Assembly (NCBI RefSeq): GCF_001548115.1
Contig: NZ_AP014821.1
Coordinates: forward strand, 2,545,262-2,609,261
Origin: Geminocystis sp. NIES-3709
Lineage (GTDB): Bacteria > Cyanobacteriota > Cyanobacteriia > Cyanobacteriales > Cyanobacteriaceae
Reading direction: 5' to 3'
Length of the DNA: 64,000 nt
The translations under genes and the position numbers were made by a program. The notes beneath the pieces are model-generated. The model had not been told where the DNA came from. It saw only the letters and a program-made list of their open reading frames with translations, and did not search any database. Each line of letters begins with the position of its first letter. Position 1 is the first letter of the stretch. Below, piece after piece: positions 18,124 to 27,261 of this stretch.

Positions 18124-18603
18124 CTAAGGTTCAATAATTGTCTTTGGTTCGTTACTTTTCAATAAAGATGAAGAAAGTATAATTACAGGTTCAGAAGTCT
18201 TATTTTGACCATAATGTACCATATAACCCGGCTCAATCAAAGAATCTCCTTGTGTCAGTAAAGTTTCTTGTCCATCTTTTAGAATTTCGATCAATCCATT
18301 CTTTCTCATAATTTTAGCCTCTCCTTTCACCACCTTATACAGTAAAATACCAGATTCTATTCTTCCCAGTTGCATTCCGGGATGACTGTGAATAGGAAGC
18401 AAAACATCAGGAGGAATTATATAACGAACTAACTCCAAAATATAACCAGACGCTTCATCCGGATAACCACTCGCTAAAACTTCCCTTGTCACATCTCGAC
18501 TATAATTAGTATTAATCGTTTCCTGACTTTTAGCCATCGAACCATGATTCATGAGTACGATCGACAGGAAAACAAATAAACAACGGGATAATAAGATTTT
18601 CAT
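18124..18603 (-). CDS. exported cupin-domain protein
   Basis: This is a 159-residue protein with an N-terminal signal peptide (ILLSRCLFVFLSIVLMNHGSMA, cleavage likely near residue 24) and one cupin barrel. Metal-ligand-like positions are seen in PIHSHPGMQLGRIESG (two His, one Glu) and the second cupin motif is EPGYMVHYGQN. The small-molecule ligand or enzyme activity cannot be told. It is divergent from psbA, sharing a 170-bp intergenic region. Confidence 0.72.
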   Translation of the reverse strand: MKILLSRCLFVFLSIVLMNHGSMAKSQETINTNYSRDVTREVLASGYPDEASGYILELVRYIIPPDVLLPIHSHPGMQLGRIESGILLYKVVKGEAKIMRKNGLIEILKDGQETLLTQGDSLIEPGYMVHYGQNKTSEPVIILSSSLLKSNEPKTIIEP

Positions 18604-18685
18604 ACAATTGTCTTAGTTTTTATTTTCATTCAATAAGAATAACAAAAACTTATACCTTCTATAAAAAAATATATCCTTAAAAACC

Positions 18686-18719
18686 TTTACAATTCTTAAT
18701 AAATTTGTCATTATATAAA
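18686..18719 (+). promoter_or_regulatory. possible psbA promoter
   Basis: TTTACA at 18686-18691 and an AT-rich TTATATAAA block at 18711-18719 could be the -35 and -10 elements, but the spacing (19-22 bases depending on which hexamer is used) is longer than ideal. The position, 55-90 bp before the ATG, is typical for cyanobacterial psbA promoters. Confidence 0.35.
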
Positions 18720-18773
18720 TGTGAGCAATCACAAATTTGTACCTCGAAAAATTTATAACGCAATCATAAGAAC

Positions 18774-19841
18774 ATGACTACCACATTACAACAACAACAG
18801 TCTTCCACTTGGGAGCAGTTTTGTCAGTGGATCACTTCTACCAACAACCGCTTATATGTAGGTTGGTTCGGTACTTTAATGATCCCTACTCTCTTAACTG
18901 CAACCACTTGTTTTATTATCGCCTTTATCGCCGCTCCTCCCGTTGACATTGACGGTATTCGTGAGCCTGTAGCTGGTTCTTTATTATACGGAAACAATAT
19001 CATCTCCGGTGCTGTTGTTCCTTCTTCTAACGCTATTGGATTACACTTCTACCCCATTTGGGAAGCAGCATCTTTAGATGAGTGGTTATACAACGGTGGC
19101 CCTTACCAATTAGTAGTATTCCATTTCTTAATCGGAATCTTCTGCTACATGGGTCGTCAGTGGGAATTATCTTTCCGCTTAGGTATGCGCCCTTGGATCT
19201 GTGTTGCTTATTCTGCACCTGTGTCTGCTGCCACCGCAGTATTCTTAATCTACCCCATCGGACAAGGTTCTTTCTCTGATGGTATGCCTTTAGGAATCTC
19301 TGGAACTTTCAATTTTATGTTCGTGTTCCAAGCAGAGCATAACATTTTAATGCACCCCTTCCATATGTTAGGAGTAGCAGGTGTGTTTGGTGGTTCTTTA
19401 TTCTCCGCAATGCACGGTTCTCTCGTAACTTCTTCTTTAGTTCGTGAAACCACCGAAACCGAGTCTCAAAACTATGGTTACAAATTCGGTCAAGAAGAAG
19501 AAACCTACAACATCGTAGCGGCTCATGGATACTTTGGTCGTTTAATCTTCCAATATGCGTCCTTCAACAATAGTCGTGCGTTACACTTCTTCTTAGGTGC
19601 ATGGCCTGTCATCGGTATTTGGTTCACCGCAATGGGTGTAAGTACCATGGCATTCAACTTAAACGGTTTCAATTTCAACCAATCTATCTTAGATAGCCAA
19701 GGTCATGTAATTGGAACTTGGGCAGACGTATTGAACCGTGCAAACATCGGTATAGAAGTAATGCACGAACGTAATGCTCACAACTTCCCCTTAGATTTAG
19801 CAAGTGCAGAGCCTGTATCTGCTCCTGTAATCAACGGTTAA
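18774..19841 (+). CDS. psbA: photosystem II D1 protein
   Basis: This is a 355-residue D1 reaction-centre protein that binds the primary chlorophylls, pheophytin, the QB site and the Mn4CaO5 cluster. All hallmark segments are present: [31 protein letters not shown] (Gln at the position called 130), [16 protein letters not shown], the [22 protein letters not shown] loop, and [13 protein letters not shown] at the C-terminus. CtpA processing after LDLA would remove a 12-residue extension. The N-terminus is one residue shorter than common D1, and FMFVFQ replaces the usual FMIVFQ. The Gly, Phe and Thr residues that change in microaerobic D1' are the normal ones, so this is a standard-type D1. Confidence 0.99.
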   Translation: MTTTLQQQQSSTWEQFCQWITSTNNRLYVGWFGTLMIPTLLTATTCFIIAFIAAPPVDIDGIREPVAGSLLYGNNIISGAVVPSSNAIGLHFYPIWEAASLDEWLYNGGPYQLVVFHFLIGIFCYMGRQWELSFRLGMRPWICVAYSAPVSAATAVFLIYPIGQGSFSDGMPLGISGTFNFMFVFQAEHNILMHPFHMLGVAGVFGGSLFSAMHGSLVTSSLVRETTETESQNYGYKFGQEEETYNIVAAHGYFGRLIFQYASFNNSRALHFFLGAWPVIGIWFTAMGVSTMAFNLNGFNFNQSILDSQGHVIGTWADVLNRANIGIEVMHERNAHNFPLDLASAEPVSAPVING

Positions 19842-19874
19842 GTTTGATTATTAAATAAAATAATAACTGAAAGG

Positions 19875-19902
19875 CACTCTCCTTAATTGGAGGGTGTTTT
19901 TT
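19875..19902 (+). terminator. intrinsic terminator of psbA
   Basis: An 8-bp stem CACTCTCC / GGAGGGTG (one G-T pair) with a TTAATT loop is followed by six T residues, 33 bp after the psbA stop. Confidence 0.88.
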
Positions 19903-19942
19903 AGTGTTCATACAATAAATTTGATTAGAGTGTTGATTAAGT

Positions 19943-20302
19943 CTATTGTCTATAGTTATTTATTTTCGAAATAATTTCGGGTGCTTTTCCTTGCCATGAA
20001 TAGTTGAGAGGATGCTTAATCAGAATACGATAGCGATAAAAGTTTAAAGACTCAAATAAAAATCCGGCGATCGCACAAGTAAACCCAATGGTTAAAATAC
20101 CAATACTACCTGAACCTTCCCCAAAAATTGCCAAAAAATTCCATATTTGTTCATACACATTTTCTCCCCAGACATTTAACAACGGAATATGGGATATTAC
20201 TCGTAAACTTGCTAAAATGACGGTGCTGAAAAGTACGGGAGTAGTGAAACTAACTAGGGTGGTTAAAAAAAGGGAGGAGAATAGAGATAGCCATATATTC
20301 AT
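19943..20302 (-). CDS. small multi-span membrane protein
   Basis: This is 119 residues from the ATG at 20302; a longer upstream reading to 20365 is possible but less natural. The N-terminus is a hydrophobic segment (WLSLFSSLFLTTLVSFTTPVL), and a second clear span is at about residues 70-92 (GILTIGFTCAIAGFLFES). The tail is basic (YRYRILIKHPL). I do not recognise the family. It converges on psbA, sharing the region with the psbA terminator. Confidence 0.6.
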   Translation of the reverse strand: MNIWLSLFSSLFLTTLVSFTTPVLFSTVILASLRVISHIPLLNVWGENVYEQIWNFLAIFGEGSGSIGILTIGFTCAIAGFLFESLNFYRYRILIKHPLNYSWQGKAPEIISKINNYRQ

Positions 20303-20653
20303 TGTTTTTACTTCCTTTGAGTAGGAAATTATAAAAATTAAATCGTCATAGCATTTGATGAACACTAACTATTCCTACACTAAGACTAAAATCTTAAATT
20401 GTCATTACTTTGTCAAGAATCTTAAAAAAACATTAAAAAACTTGGCAATATTCTCTTAATAGTGTATAGAGAAATTTATTTTTCTTAACAAAACAATAAC
20501 TAACTTTTTATAATCTTTTGATATTTCAAGCTAAAATCCTATAAGGTTATATATTATCAGATTATTCAAAAATTGCCGAAAGTATTAAAGGAACAAACTA
20601 TTTTGCATTGCGTCAAAAAAGTTAATCCATTTAAGAATATTGAGCAAAAAACG

Positions 20654-21409
20654 ATGATTAAATCTACTGCTATTAAACATAAAACTCATAACAAATTTTT
20701 TGTTTTAACTTTAGCTTTAACTACTGGTTTGGTTAGTTTTGCACCGTTTCAAGTTTCCGCTAAACCTTATCAAGAGTTTGGTTATAATCAGACAACATTC
20801 AATCAAACTAAACAAAATAAGAATAGTCGGTTTTACCGTTCTAATAATGGTTTCAATAATTCTTCTAATAGTGTAGTTCAAGCACAAAATGTCACTTTAA
20901 GCTCAGGTACACTTATTCCAACAACTTACTCTTCTGCGAATAAAATTTTGGTGACGAAAGAAGAAACAATGGCTCTCGTTCTTACTGTTACAACAAGTAT
21001 TAGAGACAATAGTAATCAAGTTATTATTCCTTCAGGAAGTAGAATTGTTGGAGAAATTAGGCCATCTGGTAATGGATCAAGATTTGTGGGAGATACTTTG
21101 ATTTTAAGTAACGGTGATGAATATGATATTAATGCTGTTTCCCGTGTGATTACTACCACTGAAACTGTTTCTGCGGGAAGAAATACTGATGCCATCTGGC
21201 AAGGTTCTTTGGCTGGTGCTGGTGCGGCTGCTATTATTTCTGGGGTTACAGGCGATCGAAGAATTACACCTTTAGAAATTTTAGGAGGTGCTAGTGCTGG
21301 AGCATTGGGTGGATTATTATTGGGGGGTAATCGCAGTCAAGAGTTAATTTCTATTAACCCTCAACAGGATCTTCAACTCACTTTAACATCTAATTTTCGG
21401 ATGAATTAG
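20654..21409 (+). CDS. exported TrbI-like (conjugal transfer-domain) protein
   Basis: This is 251 residues from the ATG at 20654; an in-frame TTG at 20573 would add 27 unlikely residues. A signal peptide is clear (KFFVLTLALTTGLVSFAPFQ, then VSA before AKP). After a Gln/Asn-rich linker, residues 75-251 resemble the beta-rich C-terminal domain annotated TrbI/VirB10-like in cyanobacteria (LIPTTYSSANKILVTKEET, VIIPSGSRIVGEI, RRITPLEILGGASAGALGG). No other conjugation genes are present, so a chromosomal cell-envelope role is more likely than DNA transfer. The 351 bp upstream, shared with the divergent 19943-20302 gene, show no other gene. Confidence 0.62.
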   Translation: MIKSTAIKHKTHNKFFVLTLALTTGLVSFAPFQVSAKPYQEFGYNQTTFNQTKQNKNSRFYRSNNGFNNSSNSVVQAQNVTLSSGTLIPTTYSSANKILVTKEETMALVLTVTTSIRDNSNQVIIPSGSRIVGEIRPSGNGSRFVGDTLILSNGDEYDINAVSRVITTTETVSAGRNTDAIWQGSLAGAGAAAIISGVTGDRRITPLEILGGASAGALGGLLLGGNRSQELISINPQQDLQLTLTSNFRMN

Positions 21410-21437
21410 ACTGATTCAATAATTGTGACTATGATCA

Positions 21438-21458
21438 AGACGATTCGTTGAATCGTCT
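21438..21458. terminator. perfect hairpin between convergent genes
   Basis: AGACGATTC-GTT-GAATCGTCT forms a perfect 9-bp stem in the 71 bp between two convergent stops. No clean T tract follows on either strand, so it may be a bidirectional weak terminator or an RNA 3'-end stabiliser. Confidence 0.45.
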
Positions 21459-21480
21459 CCAAAGATTTTAGGCAAAAAAA

Positions 21481-22566
21481 TCAAGTTTCCATGGAAATTT
21501 CAGAATTACTTAATTCATTAGACGATCGAGCATAATTACTTGGCGATCGTAAATCATCAATTATTTTTTTTATTACACTAGCTAAAGGTACTGCAAGGAA
21601 AATTCCGAGTAAACCACCGAGCTTTGCACCAATAAAAAGAGAAATAATCAACCAAACGGGATTTAAACCGATTAATTCTCCCATAAAACGAGGTGCAACA
21701 ACATTATCTGTCAGTTGATCAATAATAGTAGCAGAAATGAAGAAGAATAAAGCTAATTGACCACTTTTAAAAATTAATAATAGAGTACCAAAAAGAGTAA
21801 CCACTCCGCCCAATATAGGCACTAAACTAGCGATTCCTATACCGAAAGCGAATAATATTGCGTAAGGAACTCCTAACAACATAAAAATTAATCCTCGAAT
21901 AACACTAGCAATACTTACTAAAATTAAACGACTAAAAAAATAGTCTTTAAATGTTTGACTTAAATAATTAGGGATTTTTTCGTGCCAAGGTTCAGGAAAC
22001 CAACTAAAAATTCCTACCCAAAATTTATCACCTCCTGATAATAAAAAGATAGTTAAAATAAAAATAAATAAAACATTAAATACACTGTTAATCGTGGTAA
22101 ATAAAATATTGACGGTTTGGCCGCCAACAGTTTTGATAATTTCAGAAATTTTACCTGTTATTTGTTGTACGATCGAATCAATATTAATAGAAGAAAATTT
22201 ATTAAAAATAGGTAATTCAGACAAAAGATACTGATTCGCTTGATCAATCCATTTAGGAGCACTAATTAAAAGTTCTTCTAATTGTTGGGTAAGTATAGGA
22301 AGTAAAATAAAACTGGTAGTAACTAAAAGAAATATAGTAATAAATAAAACAAAAGTGATCGCTAAAGATCTTCTAATACCTTTTTGAACTAATAATTTAA
22401 TCAATAATTCTAATAAAAAAGCTAGAATACTAGCAATAATTAAAAAACTGATAAGAGGCTGAAAATAATTGATTAATAGAGTTAATAAAAACCCATTTAA
22501 ACAAAGTAAAGGAAAAACAAAAACTAAACGTAACCAACGGGGAATTTGTCCCAATTTTTCTAACAT
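21481..22566 (-). CDS. AI-2E family permease-like membrane protein
   Basis: This 361-residue protein has the layout of the AI-2E/PerM/YdiK family. Three helices lie at the N-terminus (LRLVFVFPLLCLNGFLLTLL onward), then a soluble stretch (about 85-145), then four or five helices. The conserved segments LPILTQQLEELLISAPKWI, IFSWFPEPWHEKI and GELIGLNPVWLIISLFIGAKLGGLLG are present. Family members have been linked to export of signals or ions, and the substrate here is unknown. The next gene downstream converges on it. Confidence 0.85.
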   Translation of the reverse strand: MLEKLGQIPRWLRLVFVFPLLCLNGFLLTLLINYFQPLISFLIIASILAFLLELLIKLLVQKGIRRSLAITFVLFITIFLLVTTSFILLPILTQQLEELLISAPKWIDQANQYLLSELPIFNKFSSINIDSIVQQITGKISEIIKTVGGQTVNILFTTINSVFNVLFIFILTIFLLSGGDKFWVGIFSWFPEPWHEKIPNYLSQTFKDYFFSRLILVSIASVIRGLIFMLLGVPYAILFAFGIGIASLVPILGGVVTLFGTLLLIFKSGQLALFFFISATIIDQLTDNVVAPRFMGELIGLNPVWLIISLFIGAKLGGLLGIFLAVPLASVIKKIIDDLRSPSNYARSSNELSNSEISMET

Positions 22567-22619
22567 AATCTAATTATTTAAAACAATGAATTGTCAATTA
22601 TTAATTATCAATGATTTTT

Positions 22620-22934
22620 TTATCTTTGTTGCTGTCTTAATCTTAAACCTTCTTGGAAGCCTCGATCGTAATCCCTTGAGTTACGAGGATTATCATATCT
22701 TAGACCATTAAAACCATCTTGACGACCTCTAAAATATTCTTCTTGAGGAGTTGCGGGGCCATATCTTTCTTGAGCCGCTCTTTGATTGCTCTGCACGATC
22801 GCACCAACCCCTACTGCCGCACCAACTCCTAACATAAAATCTCCAAAACTAGCTTGAACAGGTTTTACGGACGTAGTCATTCCCGTAATAAGAGTAGTGA
22901 CGATCGCTGTAATACTTAAAAATTGTGATTTCAT
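22620..22934 (-). CDS. small exported protein, unknown
   Basis: This is a 104-residue protein with a signal peptide (FLSITAIVTTLITGMTTSVK, then PVQA), a short glycine/valine hydrophobic stretch (GVGAAVGVGAIV) and a polar Arg/Gln/Asn-rich tail with FRGRQDGFNGLRYDNPR. The family is not recognised. It is probably periplasmic or envelope-bound. It lies in the same direction as the next upstream gene (stop to start gap 39 bp), so the two may be co-transcribed. Confidence 0.6.
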   Translation of the reverse strand: MKSQFLSITAIVTTLITGMTTSVKPVQASFGDFMLGVGAAVGVGAIVQSNQRAAQERYGPATPQEEYFRGRQDGFNGLRYDNPRNSRDYDRGFQEGLRLRQQQR

Positions 22935-22973
22935 AGATTTATATATATTTCCTAGTAGAGTGATTAATTAAGA

Positions 22974-23531
22974 TTAGGGACGTTGTTCTAACCAACCTTT
23001 TACTTCTATATTGACAATTTTAGGTTGATTATCAATCAAAGCAAAACGAATTTTGTCTGTACTCAAAGAAAGATAATTTTGTCCTTCTTCGGTGGTTATA
23101 TTTGTCGCTCTAATTCTTGTCACTAAAGCCATTTGACCATCTTCTGTGACTTTTATACTAGAGTAGGAATTCAGATACTCTCTTTCTTTAACTCTTTTAA
23201 AACTATTACTTAAATAGTACTCATGTTCGTCTTTTCCCTCTAAAGTAGTGATGATAGTGGTATTATCTGATTCTGTACTAATGGTAGAAAAGGTATAAGG
23301 GGTTAAGAAATCGAGAAGTTGAGACAGATTTTCGCTTTTTTCTGCATTTTCGATCGAAGCCATTATTTCCGTAATTTTTTCTGAGGTTAACTGAGGGGTA
23401 TTTTGTGCAGTTAAGATTTTTTCTTGTTGATTAAAATTGATGGGAGCGGCTTTAACAACGTGAGAGATTGTTACAATTTGGGTAGTGATTAATCCAGAAA
23501 GAAATAGATTAATTAAATGATGTTTTTTCAC
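22974..23531 (-). CDS. exported protein, NTF2-like fold possible
   Basis: This is 185 residues, starting at GTG (23531), which gives a proper basic signal peptide (KKHHLINLFLSGLITTQIVT, VVKA). The mature part has a helical segment (ITEIMASIENAEKSENLSQL) then a beta-rich half (TTIITTLEGKDEHEYY, YSSIKVTEDGQMALVTRI, IRFALIDNQPKIVNIEV). This order is suggestive of SnoaL/NTF2-like proteins, but that is inference. No catalytic residues can be named. Confidence 0.58.
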   Translation of the reverse strand: MKKHHLINLFLSGLITTQIVTISHVVKAAPINFNQQEKILTAQNTPQLTSEKITEIMASIENAEKSENLSQLLDFLTPYTFSTISTESDNTTIITTLEGKDEHEYYLSNSFKRVKEREYLNSYSSIKVTEDGQMALVTRIRATNITTEEGQNYLSLSTDKIRFALIDNQPKIVNIEVKGWLEQRP

Positions 23532-23782
23532 TTTTTTTTATTTTAGTTATTAAGATACTTTTACGAGAAATTATATCTCAATTTTCTTGAGAGGGAACAA
23601 TCAATAAAGTCAGAATCTAACAAAGTTTATTTGTGAAGTTGATAATTTGATGGAAAGAGAAAACGGTTATTTCTTAGCTAAGTTCATCTAAAATTAAGTT
23701 ATTAATTTCCAAAGTATAGTTGCCACTAAGTTTTATTTTTTGTCCTGAATATCTCTTTGTCTTTTATCCCTAAACATTTTAA

Positions 23783-24865
23783 ATGATTCATCAAGAAGTA
23801 ACGTTACTCGATCGAATAATAGGACTTTTAATCGGTACAGCCGTTGGCGATTCTGTTGGTTTACCCGCTGAAGGAATATCCAAAAAACGTAATAATAGAA
23901 TTTTTCGACAAAAATGGCATCAAAGATTAATCTTTGGCTACGGTATGATTAGCGATGATACAGAGCATACTATCTTTGTCGCTCAATGTCTTTTAGCCTG
24001 TGGTGATTCTGAGGAAATTTTTATTCAACGATTCTCTTGGTGTCTTAAATGGTGGTTGTTGTCGTTACCTGCGGGAGTTGGTTTAGCCACATTAAAATCT
24101 ATTATCAGACTTTGGTTAGGATTTTCTCCTGATAAAAGTGGAGTTTATTCTGCAGGAAATGGTGCAGCAATGCGATCGAGCATCATAGGGGCTTATTTTG
24201 CTTATAATCAGCCCAAATTAGATAGTTTTCTGACGTTATCTACTAGAATAACTCATAGTGATCCTCGTGCTTTAATTGGTGCAAAAGCGATCGCTTATAT
24301 TACCGCATGGATTATCAAAGAAAACTTAAAAGAACTTCCAGATATTGATAAATTAGAAGCTATTTTAAGATTAGTAGAAAATGATGATCAAGAATGGCTA
24401 AATTTAGTCAATCAAATTATTTATGGTTTAAAACAAGATTTATCCGTATTAGAATTTGCAGATTTAATTGGACAAGAAAAAGGCATATCAGGTTATGTTT
24501 ATAAAACTGTACCGATCGCAATTTATGCTTGGTATCAACATTTTGACAATTTTCGAGATGCTTTAGAAGCCGTATTTAATTGTGGAGGAGACACAGATAC
24601 AACAGGGGCAATTACAGGAGCATTATGTGGGGTAACAATAGGAGAATCAAAAATTCCTAGACAATGGCGAGAAAAAATCGTTGATTTTCCCAGAAATACT
24701 AATTTATTAGTCAAAATTGCCCACAAATTAACAGAAAATATTAATCATAAGTATTCAAAAAATATTCCCATTAATTATGATTGGTGGTGGATATTACCTA
24801 GAAATTTAATCTTCTTAATCATAGTTTTAATACACGGTTTTCGCCGTTTATTTCCTCCTTTTTAA
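23783..24865 (+). CDS. ADP-ribosylglycohydrolase-family protein with C-terminal membrane segment
   Basis: This 360-residue protein has the ADP-ribosylglycohydrolase (DraG/ARH) signatures in order: IGTAVGDSVGLPAEG (residues 17-31), MISDDTEHTIFVAQC (first Mg-binding cluster), GNGAAMRSSIIGA, and CGGDTDTTGAITGALCG near residue 275 (second Mg-binding cluster). The enzyme should remove ADP-ribose from protein or another substrate. The unusual part is the last 25 residues, a hydrophobic helix (NLIFLIIVLIHGFRRLF) that could tether it to a membrane. No ADP-ribosyltransferase or dinitrogenase reductase gene is nearby, so the substrate is open. Confidence 0.88.
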   Translation: MIHQEVTLLDRIIGLLIGTAVGDSVGLPAEGISKKRNNRIFRQKWHQRLIFGYGMISDDTEHTIFVAQCLLACGDSEEIFIQRFSWCLKWWLLSLPAGVGLATLKSIIRLWLGFSPDKSGVYSAGNGAAMRSSIIGAYFAYNQPKLDSFLTLSTRITHSDPRALIGAKAIAYITAWIIKENLKELPDIDKLEAILRLVENDDQEWLNLVNQIIYGLKQDLSVLEFADLIGQEKGISGYVYKTVPIAIYAWYQHFDNFRDALEAVFNCGGDTDTTGAITGALCGVTIGESKIPRQWREKIVDFPRNTNLLVKIAHKLTENINHKYSKNIPINYDWWWILPRNLIFLIIVLIHGFRRLFPPF

Positions 24866-24910
24866 AATAAAAAATATAGGTCTTTTACTTCATTAATTGT
24901 TAAGTTAAAT

Positions 24911-25525
24911 TTATCTAATATCCTTTACTGACATGACGATTAAAGCGTTGATAATAGCTGCGGCGACGGTTGAGCCTCCTTTATTACCGATAATTTGTAT
25001 CTGAGGAATATTAAGCCTAGCTAAATACGCCTTTGATTCTAATACTGATACAAATCCTACAGGTGTACCAATTACTAAAGAAGGTTTAATTTTTTGTCCC
25101 TCGCATTGTTTACATAAAGCAATTAAAGCTGTAGGAGCATTTCCAATAACATAGATGCCGTGAGGATACTTTTGAGTGCATTGCAATAAGCCTGTTTCTG
25201 TCAAAGTTTGTCCATTTTCAGACTGTTTTACCTGTTTTACTGCCACAATAATCTCATTTTGATGGGTTTTCGCTACCATGTTACAGATGCCTTCTTTTAC
25301 CATGCTCACATCAGTTATTATCGGTGTCTTGGTTTTTAATAACTCGATCGCAATATTAATGGCATTAGGACTACATTGAAGCAGATGTAAAAAATCAAAG
25401 TCAGCTGTAGTGTGAATAATGCGACGAACAATATTGTAATCTAAAGGATTGAGATCATGTTCCCCAACAATTTGATCAATAATAGCAAAACTTTTTTCAA
25501 TAATAGGATTTGTTAAATTCTGCAA
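24911..25525 (-). CDS. cobH: precorrin-8X methylmutase
   Basis: This 204-residue protein catalyses the C-11 to C-12 methyl shift that gives hydrogenobyrinic (or cobyrinic) acid. The catalytic His is in RRIIHTTADFDF (H38). Other conserved parts are TPIITDVSMVKEGI, GNAPTALIALC, IGTPVGFVSVLESK and GNKGGSTVAAAIINAL. The first codon is TTG at 25525; no ATG gives a complete N-terminus, and family alignments would place the start here. It stops close to the convergent ADP-ribosylglycohydrolase gene. Confidence 0.9.
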   Translation of the reverse strand: MQNLTNPIIEKSFAIIDQIVGEHDLNPLDYNIVRRIIHTTADFDFLHLLQCSPNAINIAIELLKTKTPIITDVSMVKEGICNMVAKTHQNEIIVAVKQVKQSENGQTLTETGLLQCTQKYPHGIYVIGNAPTALIALCKQCEGQKIKPSLVIGTPVGFVSVLESKAYLARLNIPQIQIIGNKGGSTVAAAIINALIVMSVKDIR

Positions 25526-25654
25526 AATTTTAACTAATAAAAAAAAGGATAATGTAATAGAAAATTAAAACTTTTTTACCTATCTTATTTATTATAAGAA
25601 TTCATTTTTTATCAAGGTATTTGTTATTAATTGTTAACCATCAATTACCAATGA

Positions 25655-26428
25655 TTAATTCAGTTTAATTGTTGCCCAATCTGGTTCACGAATATAGTTA
25701 ATCATATCAGTAAATTTTCTTAATTCAAATTGTTTTAAATTAAAAGTAGGTGCAGGATTTTCTATCCATAAATCATTAATTTCTTTAATTATAGATTCTA
25801 TTTTATCTAAATCAATATTCTCATCTACTTTGTGAAAATATCCTAAAGTAACATGAGCTGCAAAATCGTAGTGTTGTTCAATTCCTAGCTTCATTATTTG
25901 TTCATTTTGATAGATTAATTGACGCAATTTAATAATAGGTTCATAACTATTTTCACTAGGTGCAAGGCATACGGTGATCGCTCTAGGAAAAATAGAGATA
26001 CCTAAAACTTCTAATTCTAAAGATTGAATATCACCTAAACTAAATTCATATTCTTTAAAAATTTTAGACATTTCCGAAATTAATAAATTATCAAAATCTG
26101 GATTTTCTTTCACTGCACTAATATAAGTTGTTTCCCAGATTAAATCTGCTAAGGTTAAATGAAAACTTTCTGAAGGTAAGCCCAAGAAAAAATTAGGATC
26201 TAATTTCTCTATTAATTGATCTTCGATCAATTTTAAATTTTGATAAAATTCTTGATTATAATTTTCTTCTCCATAGGGTGGGGTAATAACACTATATCCG
26301 GGAAATTCTACTGGTTTGCCATTGATAAATTTAGGAGAGGACTGAATATTTTTTAATTGTTGTTTATGGTTAGAAGGCAGAGTCATTTGTACAACTCTAT
26401 TTATATAATTTTGATAATTTCCATCCAT
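25655..26428 (-). CDS. 2H phosphoesterase-like protein (DUF1868 type)
   Basis: This 257-residue protein has two H-x-T motifs about 110 residues apart, FHLTLADL and AHVTLGYF. These define the 2H phosphoesterase fold of 2',3'-cyclic phosphodiesterases and RNA-ligase-like enzymes. The N-terminus (MDGNYQNYINRVVQMTLP) is typical of the DUF1868 subgroup found in cyanobacteria. The substrate is unknown. It is co-directional with the cupin gene upstream, 127 bp apart. Confidence 0.75.
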   Translation of the reverse strand: MDGNYQNYINRVVQMTLPSNHKQQLKNIQSSPKFINGKPVEFPGYSVITPPYGEENYNQEFYQNLKLIEDQLIEKLDPNFFLGLPSESFHLTLADLIWETTYISAVKENPDFDNLLISEMSKIFKEYEFSLGDIQSLELEVLGISIFPRAITVCLAPSENSYEPIIKLRQLIYQNEQIMKLGIEQHYDFAAHVTLGYFHKVDENIDLDKIESIIKEINDLWIENPAPTFNLKQFELRKFTDMINYIREPDWATIKLN

Positions 26429-26555
26429 ATTTTTTAATCCTTTTTATAGTTATGAGTTTTATTTTATCTCAATTTATTATTAATGATTTTATACTTTCAT
26501 TATATTTTGATTATTATAAATTAATCATGTTTTTTCTGTCAATCAATACATTATA

Positions 26556-27065
26556 TTAATCATGGGTTAACTCAGTAATAATGTTGCTATGATGGGGATA
26601 TAATTTAATTAATTCTTCTCTATTTCCTAAAGTAAAATCTGCAAAATCAAATCCCGGAGATACTGTACAACCAATTAAACTGTAAGATTCAGGTTGACTA
26701 ACATGGGAAGCAAACCAACAACCAGAAGGAATAACTAACTGTAAAATTTCATTTTTATCAGGATTTTGTCCTAGTTTAATTTGCTTATATTCACCATTTT
26801 CACTAATAAGATGAACTATTAAAGTTGAACCACTATAAAAATGGAAAATTTCATCACTTTTTAATTTATGAAAAGCAGAAAATTCTTCTCCTGATAAAAG
26901 ATAATAAATAGCTGTACTAGAATTTCTTAAACCATCATATCTTGTTAACAATTTATCTTGATTAATAATATCTTGACAACGATAAGTTTCTCGAAAATAT
27001 CCTCCTTCAGGATGCTTTTGTAAGTTTAGTTTTTTAATCCAGTATTCTCCTGTTTGAATTTCCAT
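26556..27065 (-). CDS. DUF985 cupin protein
   Basis: This 169-residue single-domain cupin shows the DUF985 (cupin_5, YML079w-like) wording: LNLQKHPEGGYFRETYR, STAIYYLLSGEEFSAFHKLKSDEIFHFYSGS, VIPSGCWFASHV and GCTVSPGFDFADFTLG. Structures of the family resemble sugar-nucleotide epimerases and metal-binding germins, but no activity is settled. The ATG at 27065 is the clear start. Confidence 0.85.
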   Translation of the reverse strand: MEIQTGEYWIKKLNLQKHPEGGYFRETYRCQDIINQDKLLTRYDGLRNSSTAIYYLLSGEEFSAFHKLKSDEIFHFYSGSTLIVHLISENGEYKQIKLGQNPDKNEILQLVIPSGCWFASHVSQPESYSLIGCTVSPGFDFADFTLGNREELIKLYPHHSNIITELTHD

Positions 27066-27261
27066 AGTTTTTTATTAAAGTACAATTTAATAATCTTATT
27101 AATAATCCCAATAATATAGTAAAGTTAGTACTTTGCAAATACTGTCAATGCACTACATACGAGCAAACAATAAATATTACAAAACAAGTTTTATCTAATG
27201 TTTTATTATAATTTTAAGCATAGATAATGAGCTGAAATCGATAAAAAAATCATCAATTACT

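Noticed and set aside
18774-19841. Microaerobic D1' isoform
   Set aside because: The Gly, Phe and Thr residues that change in D1' are the standard ones here.
20573-20653. Upstream TTG start extending the TrbI-like protein by 27 residues
   Set aside because: The ATG at 20654 gives a normal signal peptide, while the extension would bury it.
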